From Gammaproteobacteria bacterium (GTDB taxonomy: Bacteria > Pseudomonadota > Gammaproteobacteria > JAJFKG01): DNA of 64,000 bases. A program made the translations under genes and the position numbers. The notes beneath the pieces were generated by a model. It saw nothing but the letters and a program-made list of their open reading frames with translations, was not told where the DNA came from and ran no database searches. The DNA is taken from positions 62,001 through 126,000 of the forward strand of contig JAJFKG010000005.1 in assembly GCA_021773335.1 (NCBI GenBank). Reading direction: 5' to 3'. Shown here piece after piece: positions 1 through 9,917 of this stretch (the first letter of the stretch is position 1; each line of letters starts with the position of its first letter).

Positions 1-1
1 T

Positions 2-685
2 AACAGCCATTATAAAAAATATCTACTTAACGATATCAACCCTGACGTTATCAACCTATATCAAGTCTTACAACGGCACGGACAAAGCTTTGTTGATGAT
101 GTAAAGACACATTTTGTGAAAAAAAATAATAATAAAAAGCGCTATTATCAATTGCGCGATTACTTTAATGATTTAGAGGATACTTACGAACGGGCATGCT
201 TGTTTATCTATTTGAATCGCCACGGCTACAATGGCTTATGCCGTTACAACAGCCAAGGCTATTATAATGTGCCCTTCGGGCGTTATAAGGCCCCTTTCGT
301 GCCCGAAGAAAATATGCTGGCCTTTCATGAAAAAGCTCAGCGTGCGACGTTTATTTGTGGCGATTTTGCCAAAGCCTTCGCACGCGCACGTAAGGGTGCA
401 GTTATCTACTGCGATCCGCCGTATGTGCCGCTATCCAAGACCGCCAATTTCACTAATTACAGCCAAAGTAATTTTTCTCTTGAACAGCAAGAACAGCTGG
501 TCGCCTTAGCTAAAGCCGCGGCGGCGCGTGGCGTTACCACCTTGATTTCAAACCATAATACCCCGTATACCCGCAAGCTCTATCGTGGCAACATTATCGC
601 AACTTACGCCGTACAACGCACGATTAGCCGCGATATCAGTAAACGCCAACCGGCGATGGAATTGCTTGTCGGCTATGGCCTGTAG
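2..685 (+). CDS. dam: DNA adenine methylase Dam (5' end outside the window)
   Basis: The reading frame is open from the first bases of the window, so the N-terminus lies upstream and only the last 227 residues are visible. They match the Dam family: NRHGYNGLCRYN and NVPFGRY are typical of the target-recognition region, and YCDPPYVPLS is motif IV with the catalytic DPPY. LISNH follows as in other Dam proteins. The family methylates adenine in GATC and acts in mismatch repair and replication timing. The GTG at 116 is not the true start, because Dam-like sequence (NPDVINLY) continues upstream of it. It ends 47 bases before a YkgJ-like gene on the same strand. Confidence 0.95.
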   Translation, partial: NSHYKKYLLNDINPDVINLYQVLQRHGQSFVDDVKTHFVKKNNNKKRYYQLRDYFNDLEDTYERACLFIYLNRHGYNGLCRYNSQGYYNVPFGRYKAPFVPEENMLAFHEKAQRATFICGDFAKAFARARKGAVIYCDPPYVPLSKTANFTNYSQSNFSLEQQEQLVALAKAAAARGVTTLISNHNTPYTRKLYRGNIIATYAVQRTISRDISKRQPAMELLVGYGL

Positions 686-732
686 TAGAATGGCCTGTTG
701 ACTAGAGTTTATTGACGTAAGGTAATGATTTT

Positions 733-1434
733 ATGCTAAGAGAAACCAAACACCACATCTATCCGGTTATCGATATTATGCTGGAAAAAGCCTGCGATGA
801 ATTGGCGCAAGATAATATCGAAATAAGCTGCAAAGCAGGCTGTGCGCATTGCTGCTACCAACTCGTCGAAGTTACTTGGGATGAAGGCTTGGTCATGCTG
901 GATTGGATCTTAGCGCAACCTGTCGACAAGCAAGCCGAAGTCGTTGCCCGCTTACGTAAAAATGCCGCCGTCGCTAAAACCCTATTCAGTAAAGATAAGC
1001 GCAGCGCACGGATGTTAAAACCGATTAAGGGCGATCAAATCGTACCTGACAGTGTCTATGATAATTACTTCCATGAGCTCCAAGAGCCCTGCCCTTTTTT
1101 GCAGTTGGACGACAATCGTTGTATGGCATATGCAGCACGACCTACTGCTTGCCGCACCCACTTAGTCAGCTCACCCAGTGAAATATGCGCACCGAATTTT
1201 GCGCTCGATGACGATGACGATATTGAAATTCCTGAAGCTATTGAAGACTTAAAAGAAGACGTCGGTGATATCCTTAATAGTCTGCAACCCGACGACCGTT
1301 GGGGACATATGTCGACGATGTTATTACGTATGCTCGTCGAAGAAGGTGCCATTAGTGAAGAAGAAGCTTCCATTGAGGGTGTTTTGCCTGAACAGGTGAA
1401 GTCTGCTGCCGACGCTGAGACTCATGTCGCTTAG
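733..1434 (+). CDS. YkgJ-family cysteine-cluster protein
   Basis: A 233-residue protein with two cysteine clusters. C33, C37, C40 and C41 (CKAGCAHCC) are followed by VEVTWDE. A second cluster near residues 120-142 contains CPFL, a later Cys, and RPTACR. This is the YkgJ/Fe-S-Zn cysteine-cluster family (CxxxCxxCC plus CPFL..C..Y..RP..CR), whose members are thought to bind zinc or an Fe-S cluster; the role of most is unknown. The last third is acidic (a DDDDD run near residue 158) and is not part of the core domain. No signal peptide is visible, so it is probably cytoplasmic. It follows dam closely and may share its transcript. Confidence 0.8.
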   Translation: MLRETKHHIYPVIDIMLEKACDELAQDNIEISCKAGCAHCCYQLVEVTWDEGLVMLDWILAQPVDKQAEVVARLRKNAAVAKTLFSKDKRSARMLKPIKGDQIVPDSVYDNYFHELQEPCPFLQLDDNRCMAYAARPTACRTHLVSSPSEICAPNFALDDDDDIEIPEAIEDLKEDVGDILNSLQPDDRWGHMSTMLLRMLVEEGAISEEEASIEGVLPEQVKSAADAETHVA

Positions 1435-1863
1435 TTTGATTTGGATTGGTTTCATATAGACTCTTATAGACTCGTCCCGGCGACTTAACAAAACTACACA
1501 CTGGTCCCAACCGTGGACGCATCTCGTTCCCCTTAAGTATGTTTAACAGAGAGTCGATGTTAGAGGTTTTAGCGTACTGTTGTTAATAGAGCCTCCGGGC
1601 TACAAGATACCTTACAACCCGTTGACGTGAGTCTCAGACCATGATCCGTGTGGGCCATGCGCCAGCTTTTATGGGGAACGATATACGTGGACAGGTGGGA
1701 CGAAGCTGTAGATATTTGTCGAGCACAATGCGCTCGACTTGAGGGCGATGTCCCATCGCCCTTGTCGGTGCGTCACCTACGGTGACGATTAATATGCCTC
1801 TGGACCCCATGACGTAGCCCGCATTAAGCACGGAACAACGTTATTTAGGGGCAGAAGAAAGGT
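1435..1863. other. gene-free structured stretch, possible ncRNA or mobile-element end
   Basis: No convincing coding sequence lies here. The stretch is rich in secondary structure. Three hairpins stand back to back at 1718-1738 (GTCGAGC/GCTCGAC), 1742-1762 (AGGGCGATG/CATCGCCCT) and 1771-1787 (CGTCACC/GGTGACG). A long-range pairing can be drawn between 1504-1532 and 1673-1701, ending in CGTTCCCC/GGGGAACG. I do not recognise tmRNA, 6S, 4.5S or RNase P RNA in it. It could be an uncharacterised ncRNA on either strand, or a non-coding remnant of an insertion element. Confidence 0.35.
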
Positions 1864-1985
1864 TAAAGCGAGGATTTTGTGCAAGGGCGAGGCGCCAGTT
1901 AGTTTTGGCGAAGGAGTTTAGTCGACCTAAATGACTGAGCCAAAACTAACTGGCAACAAAGCCCTCGTGCAAAAGCCGAAGCTTT
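1864..1985. repeat. long imperfect palindrome overlapping the ppiD stop codon
   Basis: The core is a perfect 16-bp inverted repeat, GCCAGTTAGTTTTGGC at 1894-1909 and its complement at 1939-1954. Weaker complementarity extends outward on both sides (AAAGC at 1864 and GCTTT at 1981), giving arms of about 45 bases. Read on the minus strand the outer edge is AAAGCTTCGGCTTTT, a UUCG-capped stem with a T run directly after the ppiD stop, so it can also serve as the ppiD terminator. The same outer motif recurs at about 43286-43300 next to the gcdH stop. Confidence 0.6.
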
Positions 1986-3891
1986 AAGATTCAACTTTGA
2001 CCTTAGCATGCTCCCTCGCCCCCACCACATACAATTCATAAGCGAGCTGGCCAAGGGCTTTATTCAACGCTTGTTTAAAAACACTGCGTTTGATGTTGAC
2101 TTTACCATTGAGTTTGCCTTCCTTAACCGCACTCACCATAACCACGGCGTAGTCACCACTGGCGAGTTGTACACCTTTTACGGAGATAGGTTGTGCTTGT
2201 GTTGGCTTAGGCAAACTGAATGCTGCTTGCGAGATAGCCGTATCCATATCACCAGCATTGCGTCCTTGATTCTTTTTGCTGCGCCAAGTTAAACCATAAG
2301 CTTGCGCTGCGGCAGCACCACGGTGACCGTCACCGATGGCCGTTAAGATTTTCTGTCCTGTTGCTTTAGTTTTTTGCTGAGCAGCTTGCTGCGTTAAGTG
2401 TTTAACAATTTTATCTTTGACTTGTGATAAGGGCAGAATCGCCGCGGGCTTGTATCGTTGAACACGTAACACGACCAAAGTATTAGGATTAAGCATTATC
2501 GCGCTACTATTATTTTTATCGGTTAAAACATCGCTACTAAATGCTGCTTCAATAATCTTAAGATTAGCAGCAATCCCTGTCTTAGCACCCTCTCGTCCGA
2601 ATAAGTTAGTTGATTGGATAGATAAACCTAGCTTTTTAGCTGCGGGTTCTAAACTGTTCGGGCTTTCATAGGTGAGATTGGCTAATTGATCGGACTCATC
2701 GGCAAAACGCTCTTCGGCTTTTTGATTAGCGACATTCGTGCGAATTTGTTGTTGCACTTGCGCCAATGGTTTGACTTGTGGCGGTTTGGCTGCAAGCAAT
2801 TTAATAATTTCATAACCGTATTTAGTGCGCACAGGCGCAGCAATTTGTCCTGGCTTGAGACTCATTGCCGCTTTTTCAAATTGCGGATCAAAAGTACCCT
2901 TATTAAACCAGGGTAATACACCACCCTTTTGTGCCGTTAGCGCATCTTGTGAATCTTGCTTGGCAAGTGTCGTGAAATTAGCGCCCGCTTTGGCTTTTTC
3001 GTAAATCGCTTGCGCCTTTGCTTTAGCTTTCACAGCCGCTTGCGGATCACTATTGTTCGGAATTTTGATTAAGATATGCGCCACATGCCAACGACCGGCC
3101 TTGGTAAACATATCTTTGTTAGCGTCGTAATAAGCGTTGACTTGGGCATCAGTCACTTTAATTTGCTTCGCTAGTTCAGCGGTTGATAAGGTTACGTATT
3201 GGATGCTAACTTGCTCGGGCGACTTGTACATTTGCTTATGTTGCTCGTAATACGCTTGAATTTCTGGTGGAGAAATTTTAATGGTCTTGGTAAAGCGGCT
3301 GGCAGGCACGACCGTATAAGCAATATCGCGTTTTTGATTGATCAAACGGATGGTTTCATTGACTTCGTCAGGCAATACAATCGATGTACCAACAAAACCC
3401 GAACGCACTTGGCCAATCAAAAATTCGCTGGTAATAATATTCATAAACTGCTGCGGTGTAAAAGACATTGCACTAAGCACTTGCTGATAACGCTGGCGCG
3501 AGAATTTACCATCAACTTGGAATTCTGGAATGCTAAATAAAATTGCATCGATTTGTTCAGGCGCTACGCGATAACCGTGCTTATGCGCCGATTGCGTTAA
3601 AACAGTATTCGTGATCAGTTGCTCCAGCGCGATTTTTTTGAGTTGCGCATCTGGCGTACGTTTATTGGTAAAATCAGCCCCTAACTGCACTTGTTCTTGA
3701 CGACGCAAGCGTTCATAGTAGCTACGTAATTGGTTTTGCGAAATTTCCTTGCCATTGACCTTGGCAACGGTGGTACTGACCCCGCCATGTAGGTAACTTT
3801 GGATCCCCCACAGTCCAAACGCCAAACACAACATAATGATAATGGTCCATGCAATCCAACCTTGGGCATGATCACGTATATTTTGTAGCAT
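1984..3891 (-). CDS. ppiD: periplasmic folding chaperone / peptidyl-prolyl isomerase PpiD
   Basis: A 635-residue protein starting MLQNIRDHAQGW, with one N-terminal membrane helix at about residues 13-34 (WTIIIMLCLAFGLWGI). A SurA-N-like region, VNGKEISQNQLRSYYERLRR, follows. A parvulin rotamase domain lies at about 265-365 (WHVAHILIKIP, GGVLPWF, FEKAAMSLKPGQI, YGYEIIKLL). This is the PpiD layout: an inner-membrane-anchored chaperone facing the periplasm that helps newly exported outer-membrane and periplasmic proteins. The position downstream of hupB and the lon block matches many gammaproteobacteria, with a tRNA-Val/Asp pair inserted between hupB and ppiD. Its stop codon overlaps a palindromic repeat. 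Confidence 0.93.
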   Translation of the reverse strand: MLQNIRDHAQGWIAWTIIIMLCLAFGLWGIQSYLHGGVSTTVAKVNGKEISQNQLRSYYERLRRQEQVQLGADFTNKRTPDAQLKKIALEQLITNTVLTQSAHKHGYRVAPEQIDAILFSIPEFQVDGKFSRQRYQQVLSAMSFTPQQFMNIITSEFLIGQVRSGFVGTSIVLPDEVNETIRLINQKRDIAYTVVPASRFTKTIKISPPEIQAYYEQHKQMYKSPEQVSIQYVTLSTAELAKQIKVTDAQVNAYYDANKDMFTKAGRWHVAHILIKIPNNSDPQAAVKAKAKAQAIYEKAKAGANFTTLAKQDSQDALTAQKGGVLPWFNKGTFDPQFEKAAMSLKPGQIAAPVRTKYGYEIIKLLAAKPPQVKPLAQVQQQIRTNVANQKAEERFADESDQLANLTYESPNSLEPAAKKLGLSIQSTNLFGREGAKTGIAANLKIIEAAFSSDVLTDKNNSSAIMLNPNTLVVLRVQRYKPAAILPLSQVKDKIVKHLTQQAAQQKTKATGQKILTAIGDGHRGAAAAQAYGLTWRSKKNQGRNAGDMDTAISQAAFSLPKPTQAQPISVKGVQLASGDYAVVMVSAVKEGKLNGKVNIKRSVFKQALNKALGQLAYELYVVGAREHAKVKVES

Positions 3892-4038
3892 AGGTTCGCT
3901 CTTGAATAACTAGTTAAAAATTTACCTAACCTTCCTGGCAGGCCCATATATGTAAATGGCGGTAATGATATGCTGTAAGTGATTGATTAGCAACCATGGG
4001 GTAATCAAGGGGTTATTGGATGGATCTGGGCCTATAAA

Positions 4039-4104
4039 CCTTGATGCGCTGCTACGCAGCTTATCAAGGCTACATCTGGGCTTGGCATGAAGACAGTAGT
4101 CTAC
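4039..4104. repeat. mosaic palindromic element, copy 1 (type B unit plus tail)
   Basis: The hairpin CCTTGATGCGCTG / CTACGCAGCTTATCAAGG spans 4039-4069. A GGCTACATCTGGGCTTG...GACAGTAG tail follows to 4104. The same hairpin and tail recur at 38746-38816 and 56211-56265, so this is a dispersed repeat family in intergenic DNA rather than a local structure. Confidence 0.75.
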
Positions 4105-4129
4105 AAAAAAGCGCGCCGTAAGGCGCGCT
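4105..4129 (-). terminator. Rho-independent terminator of the tRNA-Val/tRNA-Asp transcript
   Basis: GCGCGCC at 4111-4117 and GGCGCGC at 4122-4128 form a 7-bp G/C stem with a GTAA loop. On the minus strand the stem is followed by six T residues. It lies just downstream of tRNA-Asp on that strand. Confidence 0.85.
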
Positions 4130-4138
4130 TATCTATAA

Positions 4139-4215
4139 TGGCGGAGTGGACGGGACTCGAACCCGCGACCCCCGGCGTGACAGGCCGGTATTCTAACCAG
4201 CTGAACTACCACTCC
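4139..4215 (-). tRNA. tRNA-Asp (GTC)
   Basis: A full cloverleaf of 77 nt on the minus strand, with acceptor GGAGTGG paired to CCACTCC, discriminator G and an encoded CCA. The anticodon loop CTGTCAC sits between CCGGC and GCCGG, giving anticodon GTC. It lies 7 bases from tRNA-Val and is probably cotranscribed with it. Confidence 0.96.
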
Positions 4216-4222
4216 GCGTTAA

Positions 4223-4298
4223 TGGTGGGTGCTGAGGGGATCGAACCCCCGACATTCGCCTTGTAAGGGCGACGCTCTCCCAGCTGAGCTAAGCACCC
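4223..4298 (-). tRNA. tRNA-Val (TAC)
   Basis: A 76-nt cloverleaf on the minus strand starting GGGTGCTTAGCTCAG, with an encoded CCA. The anticodon loop CTTACAA between TCGCC and GGCGA gives anticodon TAC. It is the first gene of a two-tRNA unit with tRNA-Asp. Confidence 0.96.
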
Positions 4299-4336
4299 GA
4301 GTATTAATTTATTGTTTTTGTAAAAATTATACCGAC

Positions 4337-4615
4337 TTAGCCCCCATTGACCGCGTCTTTGAGCGCTTTACCTGCTTTAAAACCAGGGACTTTGGCGGCT
4401 GCGATGTTAATCGTTTCACCCGTTCGTGGATTACGTCCAGAGCGCGCAGCGCGTTCCTTCACTGCGAAAGTTCCAAAACCAACTAAAGAAACTTGGTCAT
4501 CTTGCATCAGTGCTTCGGTAATCGTATCAATAACAGAATCTAAAGCCTTAGATGCTGCTGCTTTTGACAAGTCAGCTGCATCTGCAACTTTTTCGATTAA
4601 TTCGGCTTTGTTCAT
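4337..4615 (-). CDS. hupB: DNA-binding protein HU (beta-type)
   Basis: A 92-residue protein beginning [18 protein letters not shown], the usual HU start. The ATG at 4615 is chosen because AAGGGG lies just upstream and it gives the standard HU length; the longer frame adds 12 unrelated residues. [20 protein letters not shown] is the DNA-binding beta arm with the RNPRTGE signature. HU is a dimeric nucleoid protein that bends and compacts DNA. Its position between lon and ppiD matches hupB of gammaproteobacteria. A 400-base gap holding a palindromic element separates it from lon. Confidence 0.97.
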   Translation of the reverse strand: MNKAELIEKVADAADLSKAAASKALDSVIDTITEALMQDDQVSLVGFGTFAVKERAARSGRNPRTGETINIAAAKVPGFKAGKALKDAVNGG

Positions 4616-4829
4616 GCTAACCCCTTTTTGTGTTGTGCAATAATATGTCACTTAGCATCCCGCTACTGCTAGCGACTAATTCAGACTTTACGCTAACTTT
4701 GGGGCATCCCAGCAACTCCAGGGGGGCCATTTATACAAGCGCGGCTTAGGTATGTCAAGCTAGTTTGGGGGGAAAAGTATCATCTTGATTCTTTAACTGG
4801 GGGGCGCTTGCGCGCCAGTGATTAACGTT

Positions 4830-5050
4830 CCACCCTGCCCTCCGGGCCATAGCGTTCCCCATAAGTCAGTTCAACGGTTGAATGATGAGGTATCGCTGGT
4901 TGGCTTATTATTGTCAATCATTGCCACACTGGCAGCCCGGATCAGCGCGGCACGCGCGTCATCCGGGGCGAGTGTTTGCCATTGCCGTTCCCGGATGACG
5001 TTGCTGCGCAATTTATCCGGGCTACGTCTGGGCTTGGCGCAAAGACACGG
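4830..5050. repeat. mosaic palindromic element, copy 2 (long form, inverted core)
   Basis: The left flank (CATAGCGTTCCCCATAAGTC ... TTGTCAATCATTGCCACACT) and right tail (GGGCTACGTCTGGGCTTG) match the copy at 32111-32340 in the same orientation. The central pair of palindromic units (CCCGGATGACG...CATCCGGGGCG) runs the opposite way round relative to those flanks. It fills the hupB-lon gap. Confidence 0.75.
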
Positions 5051-5094
5051 ACACTCCTGCGTCCGCCCTTAATCTACATGGCAGGTAAAAGGCA

Positions 5095-7524
5095 CTAGTG
5101 CGTAGCGTGCTTACCCGACTTTCCCGGCTTATCACGCTTAGATGCGATAACCCCGCTACCCTTTGGGATATCAAGGGGCTCCGGCTGTTGAATCAGTGCA
5201 ACAGTCAAGACTTCATCGATCCATTGCACAGGGTGAATTTCAAGATCGTCGGTGATAATGGCGGGAATTTCCTTCAAATCACGGCGATTTTCTTCAGGGA
5301 TGATCACATGCTTGATACCCCCTCGCAGTGCCGCCAAGAGCTTTTCTTTGAGACCGCCGATTGGTAGCACTTCGCCGCGTAAGGTAATTTCACCCGTCAT
5401 GGCAACGTCATTGCGCACGGGAATTTCGGTCAAAACTGACACAATGGCAGTACACATACTAATACCTGCACTTGGCCCATCTTTAGGCGTTGCTCCCTCA
5501 GGCACATGAATATGGATATCAAATTTTTCGTAAAAATCTTCGGGAATACCAAGCACACTAGCGCGACTCCGCACGACCGTCATCGCCGCTTGAATCGACT
5601 CTTGCATGACTTCGCCCAATTGACCGGTGTAAGTTGCTTTCCCCTTACCTGCCATGCGCACAGCTTCAATACTTAACAACTCACCCCCGACTTCCGTCCA
5701 CGCCAACCCTTTGACTTGACCAACTTGATTTTTCTGATCGGCTGAACCAAAACGAAAACGTTTCACGCCAAGGTATTTTTCCAAATTGCGTTGATTGACG
5801 CTGCGACGTTTAGCCTTAGGCTTAAGCAATAAATCTTTGACGACCTTACGACAGACTTTGGAAATCTCGCGCTCTAAATTACGCACCCCTGCTTCACGCG
5901 TATAATAATGAATAATATCTTTTACCGCCGCTTCAGAGAGGGTGAGTTCCTTCTCACCTAAGCCGTGCTCTTTTAATTGCTTAGGAATCAAATGCCCTGT
6001 CGCGATATGGATTTTTTCGACATCGGTGTAACCAGGCAAACGGATCACTTCCATACGATCGAGTAAGGGCGCAGGAATATTCAGTGTATTCGCCGTGGCG
6101 ATAAACATCACATCTGATAAGTCATAGTCAACTTCCAAATAGTGATCGTTAAAGGCATGGTTTTGCTCGGGATCAAGTACTTCGAGCAAAGCCGCTGCTG
6201 GGTCACCGCGAAAATCCATGGCCATTTTATCGACTTCGTCGAGCAAAAATAAAGGATTGCGAACCTTAGTTTTCGTTAGCTTTTGTAATATCTTTCCCGG
6301 TAAAGAGCCGATATATGTACGGCGGTGACCGCGGATTTCTGCTTCATCACGCACACCACCTAATGACATACGCGCGAACTCACGCCCAGTAGCACGTGCT
6401 ATCGATTGGCCAAGTGATGTCTTTCCTACCCCTGGCGGGCCAACCAAACACAAGACCGGGCCTTTCACTTTACTCACACGTTGCTGTACCGCTAGATATT
6501 CCACAATACGCTCTTTAACGCGTTCCAAACCATAATGATCTTCATCCAACACTTCTTGCGCAAAGTTCAAGTCTTCCTTAATCGGTGTCTTTTCTTTCCA
6601 CGGTAGATTAACGATGATATCAAGATAGTTACGTGAAACCGTCGCTTCGGCCGACATCGGTGACATCATCTTGAGTTTATTTAATTCTTCCATCGCTTTA
6701 TCTTCGGCTTCTTTCGGCATACCGGCATTTGCGATTTTCTTTTCTAACTTTTCGACCTCATTGGGGCTATCTTCCATATCCCCCAATTCTTTTTGGATCG
6801 CCTTCATTTGTTCATTGAGGTAGTATTCTCGCTGACTCTTTTCCATCTGGCGTTTAACACGCGTCCGAATACTTTTTTCAACTTGTAAGAGATCGATTTC
6901 CCCATCCATTAACGCTAACACTTGCTCCAAACGCTCACGCACATCGCTTTTAGCCAACACGCTTTGTTTATCTTCGATCTTTATCGACATGTGAGCTGCA
7001 ATTGTGTCCGCAAGGCGTCCCGCCTCTTCGATGCCGGACAAGGCTGTTAAAATTTCAGGAGGGACTTTTTTATTCAGTTTGACGTACTGCTCGAATTGCG
7101 AAACCACAGAACGCACCAAGGCATCGGACTCACGGCCGCCATAATTACTTTCGGCCATCACTTCGACGTCTGCACACACATAGTCAGGTTCAGGCACAAA
7201 TTCGCTAATCTTTGCGCGCTGCACGCCTTCAACTAAGACTTTAACAGTGCCGTCGGGTAACTTAAGTAGTTGCAGAATGGTTGAAATACAGCCAGTTTGA
7301 TAAATATCATCTTCACTAGGCTCATCCTTTGTGGCATCTTTTTGTGCAACCAGGAAAATTTGTTTGTCTTTGACCATCGCCACATCTAAGGCGTTGATCG
7401 ATTTCTGGCGACCAACAAACAATGGAATCACCATATGCGGATAAACCACTACATCTCGCAATGGCAACACGGGGTAGTTATTTTCCGAACGGATGGTCTG
7501 GGCTAATATTTCATTATCTTCCAT
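5095..7524 (-). CDS. lon: ATP-dependent protease Lon
   Basis: An 809-residue protein of normal Lon length. The N-terminal substrate-binding domain begins [20 protein letters not shown]. The AAA+ module carries Walker A GPPGVGKT, Walker [12 protein letters not shown] and [17 protein letters not shown]. The C-terminal protease has [11 protein letters not shown] with the catalytic serine and [16 protein letters not shown] with the catalytic lysine. Lon degrades misfolded and regulatory proteins in the cytoplasm. The start at 7524 is preceded by AAAGGGG. It follows clpX at a distance of about 370 bases, a gap filled largely by a repeat element, so it probably has its own promoter; I saw no clear sigma-32 site. 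Confidence 0.98.
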   Translation of the reverse strand: MEDNEILAQTIRSENNYPVLPLRDVVVYPHMVIPLFVGRQKSINALDVAMVKDKQIFLVAQKDATKDEPSEDDIYQTGCISTILQLLKLPDGTVKVLVEGVQRAKISEFVPEPDYVCADVEVMAESNYGGRESDALVRSVVSQFEQYVKLNKKVPPEILTALSGIEEAGRLADTIAAHMSIKIEDKQSVLAKSDVRERLEQVLALMDGEIDLLQVEKSIRTRVKRQMEKSQREYYLNEQMKAIQKELGDMEDSPNEVEKLEKKIANAGMPKEAEDKAMEELNKLKMMSPMSAEATVSRNYLDIIVNLPWKEKTPIKEDLNFAQEVLDEDHYGLERVKERIVEYLAVQQRVSKVKGPVLCLVGPPGVGKTSLGQSIARATGREFARMSLGGVRDEAEIRGHRRTYIGSLPGKILQKLTKTKVRNPLFLLDEVDKMAMDFRGDPAAALLEVLDPEQNHAFNDHYLEVDYDLSDVMFIATANTLNIPAPLLDRMEVIRLPGYTDVEKIHIATGHLIPKQLKEHGLGEKELTLSEAAVKDIIHYYTREAGVRNLEREISKVCRKVVKDLLLKPKAKRRSVNQRNLEKYLGVKRFRFGSADQKNQVGQVKGLAWTEVGGELLSIEAVRMAGKGKATYTGQLGEVMQESIQAAMTVVRSRASVLGIPEDFYEKFDIHIHVPEGATPKDGPSAGISMCTAIVSVLTEIPVRNDVAMTGEITLRGEVLPIGGLKEKLLAALRGGIKHVIIPEENRRDLKEIPAIITDDLEIHPVQWIDEVLTVALIQQPEPLDIPKGSGVIASKRDKPGKSGKHATH

Positions 7525-7730
7525 ACATAAACCCCTTTCTGCTGTCTATTTGTTAACCTTAACATAGTATCGGCATCAAACCTAATAAGTGGAGATTAGT
7601 TGAGCACATACGCGGCGTAATAATACCATAAAACAATGACTTGTGGATTTAAAATCCCGTTATCCTGTGCTGAGGGTATACCGACGAAGGTAGTTATAAA
7701 TGTAGCAAAGCCGAGAGAAACTGACCTTGG

Positions 7731-7895
7731 TGTAGCCTACTGTCTTTGCGTCAAGCTCAGAGGTAGCCCGGATAAGTTGCGCAGCAACGTCATCCGGGAA
7801 CCGCAATCGCAAACACCCGCCCCGGATGACGCGCGTGCCGCGCTTATCCGGGCTACGCGGTGGCATTGTTGTAGCCTTGGTAAGCGCGTAGCGCG
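7731..7895. repeat. mosaic palindromic element, copy 3, between clpX and lon
   Basis: Two head-to-head units, GTAGCCCGGATAAGTTGCGC...CATCCGGG and CCCGGATGACGCGCG...TATCCGGGCTAC (7772-7856), are separated by about 20 bases. The tail lies on the left in inverted orientation (CTACTGTCTTTGCGTCAAGC). A fragment of the second unit type (GTAGCCTTGGTAAGCGCG) abuts the clpX stop codon. Confidence 0.8.
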
Positions 7896-9185
7896 TTAAT
7901 TCTCAGAAGCAGCGCGTGACTTATTATCTGACGATTTTTCATAGATGAGGATTGGTGCTGACTCACCTTTGATGACTGCTTCATCAATCACAACTTTGCT
8001 CACATCAGTTAATGATGGCAATTCATACATAGTGTCAAGCAAGACTTGTTCGATAATAGAACGCAAACCACGCGCACCTGTTTTGCGCTCCATCGCCTTT
8101 TCAGCCACACGACGCAAGGCATCTTCGCGGAATTCGAGCTCTACGCCTTCCATTTCGAATAAACGCCCATACTGTTTAGTTAACGCATTTTTAGGCTCGG
8201 TGAGAATAGTAACAAGCGATTCAATATCCAGTTCTGACAAAGTAGCAATCACTGGCAAACGTCCGGTAAATTCAGGTATCAAACCATACTTGATCAAATC
8301 TTCAGGTTCGACCTCTTTTAGTATACGACCAACAGCTTTCTTATCATCTTTGCCCAAGACTTCCGCCGAAAAACCAATGCCACTACGCTCGGTACGATCA
8401 CGAATGATCTTATCTAAACCAGCGAACGCTCCTCCACAGATGAAGAGGATACTCGCTGTATCAACTTGCAAAAATTCTTGTTGCGGATGTTTGCGGCCTC
8501 CCTGTGGCGGGATCGAAGCCACCGTGCCTTCAATTAATTTGAGCAGGGCTTGCTGCACGCCCTCACCTGAGACATCACGTGTGATCGAAGGGTTATCTGA
8601 TTTGCGGGAGATTTTATCGATTTCATCAATATAGACAATCCCAGTTTGGGCTTTATCCACATCATAATCACATTTTTGTAGCAACTTTTGAATGATGTTT
8701 TCCACATCTTCACCAACATAGCCCGCTTCGGTCAGAGTTGTCGCGTCGGCAATAGTAAAGGGTACATCGAGCATACGGGCCAGCGTTTCAGCAAGTAAGG
8801 TCTTGCCACTACCGGTCGGTCCAATCAGTAAGATGTTGCTTTTGCTCAACTCGATATCGTCACTTTTAGTGTCCGAATTGAGGCGTTTGTAGTGATTGTA
8901 CACGGCGACTGATAAGACCTTTTTGGCCTGTTCTTGCCCAATCACATATTCATCGAGAAATTGGTGAATCTCACGGGGTGCAGGCAAGCGCGTTGATTGC
9001 TCAGTGCCGGTGGTTTCCTGAACTTCTTCGCGAATAATATCGTTACACAGCTCGACACATTCGTCACAAACATAAACGGAAGGACCTGCAATTAATTTAC
9101 GAACTTCATGCTGGCTTTTACCGCAAAATGAACAATGTAAGATTTTTTCGTTATCGTCGTTGCCGCCGAATTCATCATCGCTCAT
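7896..9185 (-). CDS. clpX: ATP-dependent Clp protease ATP-binding subunit ClpX
   Basis: A 429-residue protein. The N-terminal zinc-binding domain has [11 protein letters not shown] and CDECVELC (four zinc-ligand cysteines). The AAA+ domain carries Walker A GPTGSGKT, Walker [12 protein letters not shown] and sensor [12 protein letters not shown], and a pore loop GYVGEDVE is present. ClpX unfolds tagged substrates and feeds them to ClpP. The ATG at 9185 is preferred because GAGG lies at a proper distance upstream; the longer frame adds only four residues. It lies 82 bases downstream of clpP, in the order tig-clpP-clpX. Confidence 0.98.
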   Translation of the reverse strand: MSDDEFGGNDDNEKILHCSFCGKSQHEVRKLIAGPSVYVCDECVELCNDIIREEVQETTGTEQSTRLPAPREIHQFLDEYVIGQEQAKKVLSVAVYNHYKRLNSDTKSDDIELSKSNILLIGPTGSGKTLLAETLARMLDVPFTIADATTLTEAGYVGEDVENIIQKLLQKCDYDVDKAQTGIVYIDEIDKISRKSDNPSITRDVSGEGVQQALLKLIEGTVASIPPQGGRKHPQQEFLQVDTASILFICGGAFAGLDKIIRDRTERSGIGFSAEVLGKDDKKAVGRILKEVEPEDLIKYGLIPEFTGRLPVIATLSELDIESLVTILTEPKNALTKQYGRLFEMEGVELEFREDALRRVAEKAMERKTGARGLRSIIEQVLLDTMYELPSLTDVSKVVIDEAVIKGESAPILIYEKSSDNKSRAASEN

Positions 9186-9267
9186 GCAAAACCTCAAAAA
9201 TTTATCATTAAATCAAAAAATTAAACTACTTACTTAAAGTTAAACTTAGAATCTACTTCAAGTTTGT

Positions 9268-9915
9268 TTAATCACTAGAACCTGTCCCACGTCGCTCATG
9301 TACTGCATCAATCAAGCCATATTCCAATGCCTCTTGTGGGCCCATGAAATAATCACGGTCTGAATCTTTGAGAACTTCTTCTTTTGAACGCTTAGTATGC
9401 TTCGCTAATATGGTGTTCAAACGGTCACGGATCAGTAGGGTTTCGCGTGCGTGAATTTCCAAATCCGTCGCTTGGCCTTGAAATCCACCTAAAGGTTGGT
9501 GAATCATCATGCGTGAATGCGGTAAGCAAAATCGCTTCCCTGCAGCACCACCAGCCAATAAAAAAGCTGCCGCACTTGCCGCTTGGCCAATACATAAAGT
9601 GCTAACATCTGGCTTAATAAACTGCATGGTATCGTAGATTGCCAATCCTGCAGTCACTACCCCTCCCGGCGAATTAATATACATATGAATATCTTTGTCG
9701 GGATTTTCAGCTTCGAGAAACAACAATTGCGCAACAATTAAATTGGCCATGTAATCTTCGACTTGGCCAACTAAAAATATCACTCGCTCTTTTAATAGAC
9801 GTGAGTAAATATCATAAGAACGTTCACCACGTGCTGTTTGCTCAATGACAACGGGAACCAAACCTGTGTTGGTTATTGGCTGTGCCTTATTTTCCCAGTA
9901 TGTCGCCTTTGCCAT
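9268..9915 (-). CDS. clpP: ATP-dependent Clp protease proteolytic subunit ClpP
   Basis: A 215-residue serine peptidase. The catalytic serine is in [11 protein letters not shown], the histidine in [11 protein letters not shown], and the aspartate follows in the usual C-terminal part. [10 protein letters not shown] and [12 protein letters not shown] are conserved family stretches. ClpP forms a double heptamer that degrades proteins delivered by ClpX or ClpA. The start lies two bases after the tig stop, so the two are translationally coupled. Confidence 0.98.
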   Translation of the reverse strand: MAKATYWENKAQPITNTGLVPVVIEQTARGERSYDIYSRLLKERVIFLVGQVEDYMANLIVAQLLFLEAENPDKDIHMYINSPGGVVTAGLAIYDTMQFIKPDVSTLCIGQAASAAAFLLAGGAAGKRFCLPHSRMMIHQPLGGFQGQATDLEIHARETLLIRDRLNTILAKHTKRSKEEVLKDSDRDYFMGPQEALEYGLIDAVHERRGTGSSD

Positions 9916-9917
9916 AA

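Noticed and set aside
1634..1831. 65-codon minus-strand frame
   Set aside because: Lies over the hairpin-rich stretch; no ribosome site, no recognisable family, hairpins explain the sequence better.
7945..8634. 229-codon frame on the plus strand
   Set aside because: It is antisense to clpX and mirrors its codon pattern; serine-rich low-quality translation.
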